A stretch of DNA of 42,156 bases from a virus (IMGVR_UViG_3300042294_003382:1-42156); one strand, 5' to 3'. Numbered from the stretch's first letter, positions 36,829 through 41,265 are shown. Program-made: numbers and translations. Notes: generated from the sequence alone by a model not told the origin.

Positions 36829-37041
36829 ATGAACCAAGACAAGTATTACATCGTTAAAGTTGAATTTCAATCTATTGACGATAAAGGAAAAACAAAAAAA
36901 CAAAAATTAGATTATTTAGTAGATGCTGTATCTGTAACAGAAGCTGAAGCAAAAATAACTAAATGGTTAATTGAAAGAAACGAAAGAAATTTTGAAATTA
37001 AAGCAGCGATAACATCTCCTATTGTAGATGTAATAGAATAA
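36829..37041 (+). CDS. DUF4494-like small protein
   Basis: 70 aa. YYIVKVEFQSIDDKGKTKKQKLDYLVDAVSVTEAEAKI matches the YLVDAxSxTEAEAxI core that I associate with the Bacteroidetes DUF4494 family, here in a short form. Function of the family is unknown. Its presence supports a Bacteroidetes host. Confidence 0.5.
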   Translation: MNQDKYYIVKVEFQSIDDKGKTKKQKLDYLVDAVSVTEAEAKITKWLIERNERNFEIKAAITSPIVDVIE

Positions 37042-37042
37042 A

Positions 37043-37192
37043 ATGGAAGAAAATATTTGCCCAAACTGTAGTGCCCAACTTTCTTGTGGATGCCAAAGAC
37101 GAACAGCATCCAACGGAACAATGTGTTGTGATGGGTGTATAGCTGATTATGAAGCAAGATTAATAGCTACTCAACCTATTTCTCCAAGATAA
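37043..37192 (+). CDS. Small cysteine-rich protein
   Basis: 49 aa starting 1 base after the previous stop. Seven cysteines: CPNC, CGC and CCDGC within residues 6-32, an arrangement fit for one or two zinc ions. Likely a mini zinc finger. No family recognised. Confidence 0.6.
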   Translation: MEENICPNCSAQLSCGCQRRTASNGTMCCDGCIADYEARLIATQPISPR

Positions 37193-37193
37193 T

Positions 37194-37224
37194 TAGGATA
37201 TCTAAAAGAAAATTTACATATTTA
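37194..37224 (+). promoter_or_regulatory. Possible degenerate promoter
   Basis: TAG within TTAGGATATC, 20 bases, CATATTTA at 37217-37224. One change from consensus in each box; same spacing as the perfect copies. It would drive the 132-residue protein gene. Confidence 0.35.
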
Positions 37225-37257
37225 TTAATATATAATAAACTTAATAAAATCAATAAC

Positions 37258-37656
37258 ATGCATTTAACTAATGATCCTGGATTATGGCAACACTTCGTTA
37301 ACAGACCAGATAACATAGGACTTCCTATATTGGAAGTCAAACAAAAATACATCACTGAAGTCAATACCTTTGAATCTAATATAGCTTCTGCGGTAGGTGA
37401 TGCTGGAGCTGGAGGAGGAACAGCACCACCACAACCATCATGTACAACACAAATATCATTTGATACTAATAATGTTAGTTCATCTTTGATATCTATATCA
37501 TATATAACATGTTGTGGTAATGCGGTAACCTATAATAATTTCCCTTCTAATGATACAGTTTTATTTAGCGAGGATTGTATTGAAATTGGCACCGTTACAG
37601 GAACTAATGTTACTAATATTTCTTATGTTGGGGTTACATGTTATTGTACTCCGTAA
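37258..37656 (+). CDS. Small protein with glycine linker and cysteine-rich beta domain
   Basis: 132 aa. Residues 1-45 are mixed helical (MHLTNDPGLWQHFVNRPDNI), a linker GDAGAGGGTAPPQPS follows, and residues 62-132 are beta-rich with six or seven cysteines (SCTTQ, TCCGN, EDCIEI, VTCYCTP) and many Ser/Thr/Asn. The layout resembles a virion decoration or adhesin module on a short stalk. No signal peptide. Identity unknown. Confidence 0.55.
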   Translation: MHLTNDPGLWQHFVNRPDNIGLPILEVKQKYITEVNTFESNIASAVGDAGAGGGTAPPQPSCTTQISFDTNNVSSSLISISYITCCGNAVTYNNFPSNDTVLFSEDCIEIGTVTGTNVTNISYVGVTCYCTP

Positions 37657-37685
37657 TATTAATATAAAAAGATTTATAAAAAAAC

Positions 37686-37716
37686 TTGGTTACCTAAAAG
37701 AAGGTTCATATATTTA
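37686..37716 (+). promoter_or_regulatory. Bacteroidetes-type promoter
   Basis: TTG at 37686-37688, 20 bases, TATATTTA at 37709-37716, then CAAAAGAAGTTAAGG. It transcribes a short unit that ends at the terminator at 37949. Confidence 0.75.
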
Positions 37717-37772
37717 CAAAAGAAGTTAAGGTTCTTAATTTCTGTATATATTTATAGACATAAAATAATAAA

Positions 37773-37919
37773 ATGACAACAATTCAAAACATACATCAAT
37801 TTAGTAGCGCAACGCTGAGACCGACACAGATTTGGTCTGATTCGTTATGTGGAGATGTCATTTTAGGCTTTGCTGCATATAATAATCAAGAACCAAAACA
37901 AGGTGGTACCGAGGTATGA
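37773..37919 (+). CDS. Possible 48-residue protein
   Basis: Frame MTTIQNIHQFSSATLRPTQI to GGTEV in a stand-alone unit with its own promoter (37686) and strong terminator (37949). The transcript may instead act as a small RNA with a roughly 50-base leader. No family recognised. Confidence 0.45.
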   Translation: MTTIQNIHQFSSATLRPTQIWSDSLCGDVILGFAAYNNQEPKQGGTEV

Positions 37920-37948
37920 TATAGTTAAACAAATATACAACTTAAATC

Positions 37949-37988
37949 AAGACTCGGATCAAAATAAAAGATTCGAGTCTTTTTTTTA
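37949..37988 (+). terminator. Strong rho-independent terminator
   Basis: AAGACTCGGAT (37949-37959) pairs with ATTCGAGTCTT (37971-37981; one G-U) around an 11-base loop and runs into T residues. Separates the protein-coding block from the tRNA island. Confidence 0.9.
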
Positions 37989-37996
37989 AAATAAAT

Positions 37997-38027
37997 TTGA
38001 TTACACAAGACAGCAGTCGTAATTTTA
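37997..38027 (+). promoter_or_regulatory. Promoter of the tRNA island
   Basis: TTG at 37997-37999, 20 bases, TAATTTTA at 38020-38027 followed by CAAAAGAG. Fits the phage consensus TTG-N20-TAnnTTTA. Transcription would start shortly before the first tRNA-like element at 38046. Confidence 0.7.
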
Positions 38028-38045
38028 CAAAAGAGTTAAAAATAA

Positions 38046-38165
38046 GGGGGAGTGGTAAATGGTAAAGCGCTCAAGGCATTGAGAGATGAGGTTCGAATCC
38101 TCCAAGTAGCAGGCATGTGAAAAAATATGGTATTATTGCAGGTTCGAGTCCTGCCTGGCCCCACA
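38046..38165 (+). tRNA. Abnormal tRNA-like element with two T-arms
   Basis: GGGG at 38046-38049 can pair with CCCC at 38159-38162, followed by A-CA as in the other tRNAs. A D-arm-like hairpin with TGGT loop lies at 38051-38071. Two T-arms with TTCGAAT and TTCGAGT loops lie at 38088-38102 and 38138-38154. About 120 bases, too long for a normal tRNA. It may be a fusion of two tRNAs or a tRNA with an insertion; no anticodon assigned. Confidence 0.45.
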
Positions 38166-38199
38166 AAAGAGTTCATTGACATATTGGATAAAATTAAAA

Positions 38200-38283
38200 G
38201 GAAGGCATCCGGCTGGATCAGGAGCGACTCTTGAAAAGTCGTAGCAGGTAATACTGTTGTGGGTTCGAGTCCCACGTCTTCCT
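38200..38283 (+). tRNA. tRNA-Ser(UGA)
   Basis: Acceptor GGAAGGC/GTCTTCC, anticodon arm CGACT-CTTGAAA-AGTCG, long variable arm, T-arm GTGGG-TTCGAGT-CCCAC, discriminator T then CA. A class II serine tRNA reading UCN. Confidence 0.93.
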
Positions 38284-38289
38284 CAATAT

Positions 38290-38361
38290 TGGCTTATAGT
38301 GTAACGGTTAGCACAAAACACTTTGACTGTTTTAGTCTAGGTTCGAATCCTAGTAAGCCAA
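38290..38361 (+). tRNA. tRNA-Gln(UUG)
   Basis: Acceptor TGGCTTA/TAAGCCA, anticodon arm AAACA-CTTTGAC-TGTTT, T-arm CTAGG-TTCGAAT-CCTAG, discriminator A then CA. Confidence 0.95.
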
Positions 38362-38384
38362 CAAATAATTGTAAGTAATGAAAA

Positions 38385-38544
38385 GCCCATCCCAACACCT
38401 GATCAGTTAGTAGGACGGTTAGTAAAGAAAGCATTATCAGTAAGTAGTGGAGAAATCCATATGGAGAAAACGATGCAAGACATGAGTACAGGGAACCAGC
38501 CCGATGGCTTTGCTTACGAATATTATAGTAGTTTTGAGATGGGC
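38385..38544 (+). ncRNA. Candidate structured RNA between tRNA-Gln and tRNA-Pro
   Basis: GCCCATC (38385-38391) can close onto GATGGGC (38538-38544). Inside are TGGA-GAAA-TCCA (38448-38459, a GNRA tetraloop hairpin) and GTAAG (38440-38444) with CTTAC (38513-38517). No tRNA shape and no ORF that avoids the next tRNA. The fold is less certain than for other segments. Confidence 0.35.
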
Positions 38545-38577
38545 GAATTCTACTTTAAAAAAATAATCCCTTCACCA

Positions 38578-38653
38578 CTGGTAGTAGAGGAGTCCGGTTT
38601 ATCTCGCTGGCCTTGGACGCTAGAGCACGCAGGTTCGAATCCTGCCTACCAGA
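38578..38653 (+). tRNA. tRNA-Pro(UGG)
   Basis: Acceptor CTGGTAG/CTACCAG, anticodon arm CTGGC-CTTGGAC-GCTAG, T-arm GCAGG-TTCGAAT-CCTGC, discriminator A then CA. Confidence 0.94.
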
Positions 38654-38659
38654 CAAATT

Positions 38660-38730
38660 GCCCTCTAGGCTTTAAAGTGAAGCACGATACTTTTAATATC
38701 GGGAAGAAGGAGCATTACCTTCAGGGGGTA
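38660..38730 (+). tRNA. Elbow-less tRNA-Lys(UUU)
   Basis: Every stem is in canonical register: acceptor GCCCTCT/AGGGGGT, AG linker, D-stem GCTT/AAGC, anticodon arm CGATA-CTTTTAA-TATCG with UUU, 4-base variable region, T-stem GAAGG/CCTTC, discriminator A then CA. The T-loop is AGCATTA instead of TTCRANN and the D-loop TAAAGTG lacks GG, so the usual D-T elbow contact cannot form. It is the only lysine tRNA in the array. Confidence 0.75.
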
Positions 38731-38735
38731 CAAAA

Positions 38736-38827
38736 GCTACATACACAACCTTACAATCTCTCAGTTAAAAGCTGTTGTAAGATTAAGTAATAAGCCAATA
38801 TGCTTATTAGTTGTGATTAGGTGTAGC
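38736..38827 (+). ncRNA. Candidate structured RNA, three-way junction
   Basis: Nested helices: GCTACA/TGTAGC (38736-38741, 38822-38827), CACAAC/GTTGTG (38744-38749, 38810-38815), then hairpins CTTACAA/TTGTAAG (38750-38756, 38775-38781) and AATAAG/CTTATT (38789-38794, 38803-38808). It fills the whole gap between tRNA-Lys and tRNA-Val. Confidence 0.5.
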
Positions 38828-38831
38828 ACCA

Positions 38832-38902
38832 GCCTCGTTGGCGTAATGGTAGCGTATTTGTTTTACATGCAAATGGTGATAGTTCGATTCTATCACGAGG
38901 TA
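38832..38902 (+). tRNA. tRNA-Val(UAC)
   Basis: Acceptor GCCTCGT/ACGAGGT with G1-U72, anticodon arm TTTGT-TTTACAT-GCAAA, T-arm GATAG-TTCGATT-CTATC, discriminator A then CA. Confidence 0.92.
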
Positions 38903-38908
38903 CAAATT

Positions 38909-38989
38909 GGGTAGTAAAAGTCGTTCGGATACGACAGCCGGTCTGTAAAATCGGTCCTCAAGGGAGTGGTTCGAGTCCACTGCTGCCCA
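38909..38989 (+). tRNA. tRNA-Tyr(GUA)
   Basis: Acceptor GGGTAGT/GCTGCCC, D-stem GTCG/CGAC, anticodon arm CCGGT-CTGTAAA-ATCGG, medium variable arm, T-arm AGTGG-TTCGAGT-CCACT, discriminator A then CA. Confidence 0.93.
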
Positions 38990-38990
38990 C

Positions 38991-39130
38991 AATGATAATG
39001 GTTTTCTCTATCTCTCGGATGTCGACAATCCAAGATAGGTTCAAGAATTCTGCACCCTCTGCCGAGGCCTCGTAAAACTACGATTAAGCAGTTAAGATTG
39101 GAGCGAGATGGGTACTCCAACATTATCATT
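38991..39130 (+). ncRNA. Large cloverleaf-shaped RNA
   Basis: AATGATAATG (38991-39000) pairs perfectly with CATTATCATT (39121-39130). Inside are three arms in series: CTATCT/AGATAG (39008-39013, 39033-39038) with inner GGAT/ATCC; CTGC/GCAG (39050-39053, 39088-39091) with inner TCGTA/TACGA; and TTGGAG/CTCCAA (39098-39103, 39115-39120). It ends 3 bases before tRNA-Phe. Not a tRNA: arm sizes differ and there is no TTCRA loop. Confidence 0.6.
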
Positions 39131-39133
39131 ATT

Positions 39134-39206
39134 GGGTCTTTTGTATAGCTGGTGCGTACGCTAGTCTGAAGAACTAGAGGAACAGGTTCAATTCCTGTAG
39201 GACCCA
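39134..39206 (+). tRNA. tRNA-Phe(GAA)
   Basis: Acceptor GGGTCTT/AGGACCC, anticodon arm CTAGT-CTGAAGA-ACTAG, T-arm ACAGG-TTCAATT-CCTGT, discriminator A, then CT rather than CA. Confidence 0.94.
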
Positions 39207-39219
39207 CTGTATCAACCTT

Positions 39220-39291
39220 GGACTGGTAGCTCAGAGGCAGAGCAAACGGCTGTTAACCGTTAGGCCGGGATTTCGAAATTCCCTCAGTCCG
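39220..39291 (+). tRNA. tRNA-Asn(GUU)
   Basis: Acceptor GGACTGG/TCAGTCC, D-stem GCTC/GAGC, anticodon arm AACGG-CTGTTAA-CCGTT, T-loop TTCGAAA with one mismatched T-stem pair, discriminator G then CA. Confidence 0.93.
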
Positions 39292-39299
39292 CAAAAATT

Positions 39300-39371
39300 G
39301 CTCCTATAGTAGAATGGTTAGCACACATCTCTGATAAGGATGAAATGGAGGTTCAATTCCTTCTAGGAGTA
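39300..39371 (+). tRNA. tRNA-Ile(GAU)
   Basis: Acceptor GCTCCTA/TAGGAGT with G1-U72, anticodon arm CATCT-CTGATAA-GGATG, T-arm GGAGG-TTCAATT-CCTTC, discriminator A then CA. Confidence 0.94.
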
Positions 39372-39378
39372 CAAAAAT

Positions 39379-39498
39379 GGTTCCTAAGATGAGGGTTTGT
39401 ATTAGCGCTAAATGATACAACTCTGAACTTTAGCATAATGGTTTGCGATTCTGTTTAGCGATGGAATGGAAGAGTGGGTTCGACTCCTACAGGAATTA
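39379..39498 (+). tRNA. tRNA-like gene with a 45-base insertion
   Basis: Acceptor GGTTCCT (39379-39385) pairs with AGGAATT (39491-39497), T-arm GTGGG-TTCGACT-CCTAC, discriminator A then CA. Between the 5' acceptor strand and a D-arm (GCA/TGC, TAATGGTT loop at 39436-39443) lies a hairpin at 39392-39424 (AGGG-T-TTGTAT/ATACAACTCT) whose loop starts TAGCGCTA. The anticodon arm ATTCT/GGAAT has a 10-base loop, so no anticodon is assigned. Confidence 0.5.
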
Positions 39499-39504
39499 CA
39501 AAAT

Positions 39505-39589
39505 GGAAAGTAAACTAACAAGGTGTTAGGATGTCCTGCTAAGACAATCGCTCGGTAAAACGGGTTCGTTTCGAGTACGATGCTTTCCT
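39505..39589 (+). tRNA. tRNA-Ser(GCU)
   Basis: Acceptor GGAAAGT/GCTTTCC, D-stem CTAA/TTAG, anticodon loop CTGCTAA on TGTC/GACA, long variable arm, T-loop TTCGAGT, discriminator T then CA. Reads AGY. Confidence 0.88.
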
Positions 39590-39594
39590 CAAAC

Positions 39595-39664
39595 ACTGAC
39601 TTGATCAGGTGATCGAAAATATCTCATAAGTATTTTCAGAGTGGATCGTTACCACTAGTCGGTA
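39595..39664 (+). tRNA. Abnormal tRNA with CAU anticodon
   Basis: Acceptor ACTGACT/AGTCGGT is fully paired, T-stem AGTGG/CCACT holds loop ATCGTTA rather than TTCRANN, the anticodon stem is 8 pairs long (GAAAATAT/GTATTTTC) around CTCATAA, and the D-arm is cut to ATC-AGGT-GAT. Total length is normal (70). Methionine or AUA-reading isoleucine. Confidence 0.6.
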
Positions 39665-39670
39665 CTATAT

Positions 39671-39742
39671 GGTGTTTCTAGCTTATTGGTAAAGCGCTTG
39701 ACTGTGAATCAGGAGAACAGGGTTCGATACCCGGTAACACCC
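39671..39742 (+). tRNA. tRNA-His(GUG)
   Basis: Anticodon arm CTTGA-CTGTGAA-TCAGG, D-stem GCTT/AAGC, T-loop TTCGATA. If the acceptor is read as GTGTTTC/GTAACAC, G at 39671 is the encoded G-1 opposite C73 (39741) and the usual CA follows. Confidence 0.9.
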
Positions 39743-39747
39743 AAAAT

Positions 39748-39827
39748 GCCCCTGTGGTGAAAATGGTAAACACACCAGGCTTAAAACTTGGCGCTCAGGC
39801 TTGCTGGTTCGACTCCAGTCAGGGGTA
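39748..39827 (+). tRNA. tRNA-Leu(UAA)
   Basis: Acceptor GCCCCTG/CAGGGGT with G1-U72, anticodon arm CCAGG-CTTAAAA-CTTGG, class II variable arm, T-arm GCTGG-TTCGACT-CCAGT, discriminator A then CA. Confidence 0.94.
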
Positions 39828-39834
39828 CAAAAAA

Positions 39835-39902
39835 ATCGCTGATGTCCTCATACGTTCGACATTGAAGATGTGTAATGATATCAACATCGTAGGTTAAGCG
39901 AT
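39835..39902 (+). ncRNA. Candidate structured RNA, closed two-hairpin element
   Basis: ATCGCT (39835-39840) pairs with AGCGAT (39897-39902), enclosing ATGTC/GACAT (39842-39846, 39858-39862) and GATGT/ACATC (39867-39871, 39884-39888). Fills the gap between tRNA-Leu and tRNA-Arg; no tRNA loops. Confidence 0.45.
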
Positions 39903-39913
39903 ATCCTACAATT

Positions 39914-39985
39914 GGTCTTATAGTTTAATTGGAAAAACTTATCGCTACGAACGATAGAACAAAGGTTCGATCCCTTTTAAGACCT
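39914..39985 (+). tRNA. tRNA-Arg(ACG)
   Basis: Acceptor GGTCTTA/TAAGACC, D-stem GTTT/AAAC, anticodon arm TATCG-CTACGAA-CGATA, T-arm AAAGG-TTCGATC-CCTTT, discriminator T then CA. A34 needs host deamination to inosine to read CGN. Confidence 0.94.
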
Positions 39986-39990
39986 CAACT

Positions 39991-40062
39991 GCCCGTATAG
40001 TTTAATTGGAAGAACTAAACGCTTCTAACGTTTCAGTCCTGGTTCAAGTCCAGGTATGGGTT
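39991..40062 (+). tRNA. tRNA-Arg(UCU)
   Basis: Acceptor GCCCGTA/TATGGGT with G1-U72, anticodon arm AAACG-CTTCTAA-CGTTT, T-arm CCTGG-TTCAAGT-CCAGG, discriminator T then CA. Confidence 0.94.
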
Positions 40063-40068
40063 CAAAAT

Positions 40069-40139
40069 GCGTTCCGCAGACAAGGTGTCGGTATGGTCTC
40101 CAAAACTACTACGGCGGGGTTCGATTCCTCGGGTTCGCG
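40069..40139 (+). tRNA. tRNA-Trp(CCA), acceptor with tandem mismatch
   Basis: Anticodon loop CTCCAAA on TGGT/ACTA, T-arm CGGGG-TTCGATT-CCTCG, discriminator G as usual for Trp, then CA. Acceptor GCGTTCC/GGTTCGC pairs except two U-U mismatches at positions 4 and 5. Confidence 0.85.
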
Positions 40140-40172
40140 CAAATATATTGTTTCATTAAAAAATTAAAAATC

Positions 40173-40679
40173 ATGAGCAAGTACCAAAAAGCATTAGTAG
40201 TGGATGCAAGCTTCACAGCAAGATCAGTTATAAGCACAGAACGAGCGTTCGTGATTTTTTATAAGGGTAATGCTGAAGTAATAGCAGAACACCCAGAAAC
40301 ATTCAGTTTAATTAATCCTGAATTAACTATTTACAAACCTTCTATTATTAGAGTAGCTAAGTATGTAAAACAAAACATTCAAAAAGTACCTCTAACAAGA
40401 GAAAATGTTTATCGAAGAGATAATTATGAGTGTGTTTATTGTGGTTGTTCAAATCAAAAAATACTAACATTAGATCACGTTGTTCCTCAATCAAAAGGAG
40501 GAAAAGATAGTTGGGACAATTTAGTAACAGCTTGCAGACCATGTAACCATGAAAAAGCAGATTTAACATTAGAGGAATATGGTAAAGAAATTCCAGAACC
40601 AAAAAGACCTCACTATTTAATGTTAATGAGAACTATGACGTACATACCAAGAGAATGGGAAACATTTTTATTCTTTTAG
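40173..40679 (+). CDS. HNH endonuclease inserted in the tRNA island
   Basis: 168 aa from ATG 40173; the open frame extends into tRNA genes upstream but those codons are not protein. NYECVYCGCSN (C87, C90), ILTLDHVVPQSKGGKDSWDNLVTA (D101, H102, N116) and CRPCNHEKAD (C121, C124, H126) make a complete HNH nuclease domain with zinc sites. The N-terminal 80 residues (VVDASFTARSVISTERAFVIFYKGNAEVI) match a module common before HNH domains in Bacteroidetes and phage proteins. Location between tRNA clusters suggests a homing endonuclease. It ends TAG, and a new promoter overlaps its stop. Confidence 0.88.
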   Translation: MSKYQKALVVDASFTARSVISTERAFVIFYKGNAEVIAEHPETFSLINPELTIYKPSIIRVAKYVKQNIQKVPLTRENVYRRDNYECVYCGCSNQKILTLDHVVPQSKGGKDSWDNLVTACRPCNHEKADLTLEEYGKEIPEPKRPHYLMLMRTMTYIPREWETFLFF

Positions 40680-40710
40680 TTGGAAAACTAAAAATAAGTT
40701 CATATATTTA
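40680..40710 (+). promoter_or_regulatory. Promoter of the second tRNA cluster
   Basis: TTG at 40680-40682, 20 bases, TATATTTA at 40703-40710. The predicted start lies only a few bases before tRNA-Cys at 40721. Confidence 0.78.
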
Positions 40711-40720
40711 AGTATAAGAA

Positions 40721-40790
40721 GACCGAGTTGACCATGGAGGTCGGCAGGATTGCAAACTCTGCAGAGTAAGTTCGATTCTTACCTTGACCT
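40721..40790 (+). tRNA. tRNA-Cys(GCA), acceptor with tandem mismatch
   Basis: Anticodon loop TTGCAAA on CAGGA/CTCTG, D-stem GACC/GGTC with a 5-base loop, T-arm GTAAG-TTCGATT-CTTAC, discriminator T then CA. Acceptor GACCGAG/CTTGACC pairs except A-C and C-A at positions 2 and 3. Confidence 0.82.
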
Positions 40791-40804
40791 CATTTAAGGT
40801 TCGA

Positions 40805-40881
40805 CCCTCTACCAAATGTGTTACACCCACAAATGGACATCATGAGGGAGCTACCGATTGATAAGTGGTCGCACACGCGAC
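40805..40881 (+). ncRNA. Candidate structured RNA, two hairpins
   Basis: CCCTC/GAGGG (40805-40809, 40844-40848) encloses a 9-position hairpin CCAAATGTG/CACAAATGG (40812-40820, 40828-40836) with tandem A-A mismatches and loop TTACACC. A second hairpin GTCGC-ACAC-GCGAC sits at 40868-40881. Lies between tRNA-Cys and tRNA-Leu(UAG). Confidence 0.4.
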
Positions 40882-40885
40882 AAAT

Positions 40886-40959
40886 GCCTAGGTGGTGGAA
40901 TTGGAATACACGGCGGCCTTAGAACCCGTCTATTGAGAGTTCGAGTCTCTCCTTAGGTA
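40886..40959 (+). tRNA. tRNA-Leu(UAG) with short variable arm
   Basis: Acceptor GCCTAGG/CTTAGGT with G1-U72, anticodon loop CTTAGAA, T-arm GAGAG-TTCGAGT-CTCTC, discriminator A then CA. The variable region is only about 5 bases, unlike class II leucine tRNAs. Confidence 0.85.
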
Positions 40960-40963
40960 CAAA

Positions 40964-41030
40964 TTAGAGTTAGCTTATAGTAAAGCAGCAGGGGCTAACC
41001 TGCAGAACGGATACGAAAACCGGCTCTAAT
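40964..41030 (+). tRNA. Elbow-less tRNA-like cloverleaf
   Basis: Acceptor TTAGAGT/GCTCTAA (extendable to 9 pairs), TA linker, D-stem GCTT/AAGC with 6-base loop ATAGTA, arm GCAGG-GGCTAA-CCTGC with a 6-base loop, variable AGAA, T-arm CGG-ATACGAAAA-CCG. No GG in the D-loop, no TTCRA in the T-loop and no U33, so it may not decode. Confidence 0.5.
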
Positions 41031-41035
41031 TATCT

Positions 41036-41109
41036 GCTCCCGACGCACAAATGGTGGTGCACCGGATTTGTAACCCGGAATAGAGCCAGTTCGATCCTGG
41101 CCGGGAGCT
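41036..41109 (+). tRNA. tRNA-Thr(UGU)
   Basis: Acceptor GCTCCCG/CGGGAGC, D-stem GCAC/GTGC, anticodon loop TTTGTAA on CCGG/CCGG, T-arm GCCAG-TTCGATC-CTGGC, discriminator T then CA. Confidence 0.94.
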
Positions 41110-41113
41110 CAGC

Positions 41114-41265
41114 AGTTATCTGAACTAGCACTAGGACGATAACTACCAACGGAGGAAGCTAGTCTCACGGTTGGTCCTGTAGGTTGTGGTCACCCGTAAA
41201 TCCACATAAAAAGAACTCCTACCAGGTAAAGTAGGTGTATGGCACTTTTCAGCCTAAGCTTTACC
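41114..41265 (+). ncRNA. Candidate structured RNA, four abutting hairpins
   Basis: AGTTATC/GATAACT (41114-41120, 41138-41144), ACCAAC/GTTGGT (41145-41150, 41170-41175), CCTGTAGG/CCTACCAGG with one bulge (41176-41183, 41218-41226) enclosing TGTGG/CCACA, and GTAAAG/CTTTAC (41226-41231, 41259-41264) enclosing TAGG/CCTA. The hairpins abut with almost no spacer; the third and fourth share one base. Confidence 0.5.

Noticed and set aside
37747-37754. TATATTTA upstream of the 48-residue frame
   Set aside because: No -33 element at the expected distance; the promoter at 37686 explains the unit.
38396-38404. CTGATCAG as a ribozyme or regulator site
   Set aside because: A simple palindrome; no further ribozyme core, and such 8-mers are common.
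38461-38790. 109-residue open frame
   Set aside because: It runs straight through tRNA-Pro and the tRNA-Lys element, so it is a chance frame in RNA genes.
38991-39130. tmRNA, RNase P RNA or group I intron
   Set aside because: None of the conserved core words of these RNAs is visible.
38036-39596. Minus-strand open frames across the tRNA cluster
   Set aside because: They are antisense to tRNA genes and contain translated T-loop repeats, not protein.
39838-39860. CTGATG resembling a hammerhead ribozyme core
   Set aside because: The GAAA and cleavage-site helices of a hammerhead are not present around it.
40056-40172. N-terminal extension of the HNH protein
   Set aside because: The codons lie in tRNA-Arg and tRNA-Trp; ATG 40173 gives the normal protein start.
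40964-41030. Amber suppressor tRNA (CUA can be read in the loop)
   Set aside because: The stem pairs so that the loop has 6 bases and no U33; TAG is also used as a normal stop here.
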